From contig NZ_CP025117.1 in the NCBI RefSeq assembly GCF_002831645.1, forward strand, positions 3,673,001-3,737,000: a stretch of DNA of 64,000 nucleotides, given 5' to 3'. Origin of the DNA: Olleya sp. Bg11-27 (GTDB lineage: Bacteria > Bacteroidota > Bacteroidia > Flavobacteriales > Flavobacteriaceae). Positions 62,233 through 64,000 of the stretch are shown here, in pieces (position 1 is the first letter of the stretch; every line of letters starts with the position of its first letter). The translations under genes were made by a program, and so were the position numbers. The notes under the pieces were generated by a model, which saw only the letters and a program-made list of their open reading frames with translations, did not search any database and was not told where the DNA came from.

Positions 62233-63444
62233 ATGAATATTCAAAAAATAAATTTTACTAATGCAGAAGGGCAACAATTGATTGGTCGTTTAGAGCTTCC
62301 AATAAATCAACACCCTCATAACTTCACTATATTTGCGCATTGTTTTACTTGCAATAAAAACTTATCTGCAGTAAAAAATATTACTCGCGAATTAACCTCT
62401 AATGGCTTTGGTGTATTACGTTTTGATTTTACTGGATTAGGAGAAAGTGAAGGTGATTTTGAAAACACTAATTTTTCAGGAAATGTGGATGATTTAATTA
62501 GTGCTTCTAATTATTTAAAAGAAAACTATACTGCTCCTACCCTTTTAATTGGACATTCTTTAGGTGGTGCAGCAGTCATTTTTGCTGCGTCAAAAATAGA
62601 CTCTGTAAAAGCAGTCGCTACTATTGGCGCTCCTTCTAACCCTAAACATGTTCAAAATTTAATACAAAGTAGTGTTGACGAAATAAAAGCTACAGGAAAA
62701 GCAAATGTGAGTATTGGCGGGCGTCCGTTTACGATCAAAAAACAGTTTTTAGACGATATAGAAACTAAGTCACTACCAGATGTAGCTAAAAATTTACGTA
62801 AAGCTTTGTTAGTCATGCATTCTCCTCAAGACACAACCGTTGGGATTGAAAATGCCGAAGAAATTTATATCGCTGCAAGACATCCAAAAAGTTTTGTAAC
62901 GCTTGATGGTGCCGATCATTTATTAATGAAAAAAGAAGATTCTGTTTACGTCGGAAGTGTAATTGCTACTTGGGCAAAACGTTATATTTCTATTCCTAAA
63001 ACAGACACCATTTCCACAACACACCAAGCGGTTGCAAGCTTAGATGCTGAGGATGGTTTTACCACACAAATGACTGTAGGAAGTCATACTATGATGGCAG
63101 ATGAGCCTACCAGTTTTGGTGGAAATGATTTTGGACCTTCGCCTTATGAGTTTGTTTCTGCGGGATTATCTGCTTGTACAGCAATGACTGTTCAGATGTA
63201 TGTTAAGCGCAAAGGTTGGGATTTACAAAACATTGAAGTGCACACCTCACATACTAAAGTAGCGAAGCCAATTGCTGAAAATGGTGAACAAAAAGAAATT
63301 AAAGTAGATACCTTTAATAGAGAAATCAAACTAAAAGGAAATTTAGACGAAAAACAGATACAACGTATTCTTCAAATTGCTGATAAATGTCCTGTGCACA
63401 AAACGTTGCATAGCGAAATACAAGTGGTCACGACATTGGTTTAG
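62233..63444 (+). CDS. Alpha/beta hydrolase-OsmC fusion protein
   Basis: The 403-residue protein joins an alpha/beta hydrolase (residues about 1-255; nucleophile in IGHSLGGAAV, HSPQDTTVG and GADHLLM for acid and histidine) to an OsmC/Ohr-type domain (about 275-403) with the two cysteines C315 (LSACTAM) and C386 (DKCPVHKTL). OsmC proteins reduce organic hydroperoxides. The fusion is known in many bacteria and may couple ester cleavage to peroxide reduction. It stands alone after the repeat array. Confidence 0.9.
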   Translation: MNIQKINFTNAEGQQLIGRLELPINQHPHNFTIFAHCFTCNKNLSAVKNITRELTSNGFGVLRFDFTGLGESEGDFENTNFSGNVDDLISASNYLKENYTAPTLLIGHSLGGAAVIFAASKIDSVKAVATIGAPSNPKHVQNLIQSSVDEIKATGKANVSIGGRPFTIKKQFLDDIETKSLPDVAKNLRKALLVMHSPQDTTVGIENAEEIYIAARHPKSFVTLDGADHLLMKKEDSVYVGSVIATWAKRYISIPKTDTISTTHQAVASLDAEDGFTTQMTVGSHTMMADEPTSFGGNDFGPSPYEFVSAGLSACTAMTVQMYVKRKGWDLQNIEVHTSHTKVAKPIAENGEQKEIKVDTFNREIKLKGNLDEKQIQRILQIADKCPVHKTLHSEIQVVTTLV

Positions 63445-63560
63445 ATGAATGTATCTAAGGTTCTTTTTTACGATTTTTGAAATTAAGCAACATTAAAATT
63501 AACTAATTTTTAAGAAATCTTATTATTTTAAATCTTCAGAATAGTTGTTTATTATGTTCC

Positions 63561-64000
63561 GTGAAACAAAAGAATAAAAATCTTGCAAAATCCACACGTT
63601 GGTATCGTAAAATGCATAGCCTTGTAGCTATCTCATTATTAATTTTTATTACTATTATGAGCGCTACAGGCTTGTTATTAGCATGGAAAGATCAACTAGG
63701 TTTTAAACCAGCAACAGTAAAGATCAGCGCCAATACTAAACCTTTGATTTCTTTAAGTCAAATTGAATACAATGCCATACACTACATTGATAGTCTCAAG
63801 CTTTCAAATACAATAAATAGAATAGATTATAGACCAAGAAAAGGAATTGCTAAAGTTAGATTTGAAGAGCATTTTACCGAATTACAAATAGACTGCTATA
63901 CAGGCGCTATTATTTCAGAAAAAACAAGAACCGCCGATATCATTGAAATGATTCACGACGGTTCTATTGTAGATTATTTGTTTAATTTAAAAAGTAATCC
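63561..64000 (+). CDS. PepSY-associated membrane protein, N-terminal part (partial)
   Basis: The frame starts at a GTG and runs off the right edge, giving 146 residues. A basic segment STRWYRKMHSLVAIS leads into a membrane helix (SLLIFITIMSATGLLLAWKD), then a periplasmic PepSY-like part (YRPRKGIAKVRFEEHFTELQ, YTGAIISEKTRTADIIEMIH). This is the layout of PepSY_TM proteins linked to siderophore uptake or ferric reduction. The GTG is used because the family needs the basic N-terminus; the next ATG at 63612 would remove most of it. Confidence 0.78.
   Translation, partial: MKQKNKNLAKSTRWYRKMHSLVAISLLIFITIMSATGLLLAWKDQLGFKPATVKISANTKPLISLSQIEYNAIHYIDSLKLSNTINRIDYRPRKGIAKVRFEEHFTELQIDCYTGAIISEKTRTADIIEMIHDGSIVDYLFNLKSN

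Overview
The window looks like a chromosomal segment of a marine-type Flavobacteriaceae bacterium (Bacteroidota). The evidence is low GC, type IX secretion (T9SS) sorting tails, a CarB of about 950 residues, the Bacteroidetes-type alternative GlmU, type B ribosomal protein L31, and house-keeping promoters of the TTG-N19-TAnnTTTG form. I cannot name the genus from sequence alone.

Layout: 0-5.6 kb is the edge of a surface-polysaccharide or secondary-metabolite region (glycosyltransferase end, glf, two radical SAM enzymes, a methyltransferase, and a 690-bp gap with gene debris). 5.6-25.9 kb is mostly house-keeping: a stand-alone T9SS tail protein, carB, rpmH, cls with a lytic transglycosylase, mtaB, a peptide-binding lipoprotein, three tandem YhhN-family membrane proteins, alternative GlmU, rpmE, and a GT2/phosphohexomutase/ABC exporter group. 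26.1-27.6 kb is a sigma factor module (ECF sigma, TM protein with a duplicated motif, Spy-like protein).

The most interesting region is 28.9-40.4 kb. About fifteen minus-strand genes encode an ECF sigma factor, a probable anti-sigma protein, a CpxP/Spy-like protein, EF-hand proteins, a CotH-like lipoprotein, four YHYH lipoproteins, two membrane-anchored paralogues whose predicted mature N-terminus is histidine, a YwqK-like lipoprotein and a Sco protein. Five near-identical 31-bp elements (CGCAAGTT-N14-CATCTAAAT) lie just upstream of five of these genes, including the sigma gene itself. They look like the sigma factor's own promoters, so this is a self-regulated envelope regulon of unknown function, perhaps linked to metals.

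40.4-60.9 kb holds rsmB, a T9SS-exported endonuclease I, purL (with a dispersed repeat fused in frame), an AraC regulator, an acyl-CoA ligase, a MarR-led fatty-acid beta-oxidation operon, a CBM9 lipoprotein with M28 and M1 peptidases, and a YdeI-like protein. 61.0-62.1 kb is a non-coding array of three imperfect repeats of about 380 bp. The window ends with an alpha/beta hydrolase-OsmC fusion and the start of a PepSY-type membrane protein. No rRNA, tRNA, CRISPR array or intact insertion sequence was seen.
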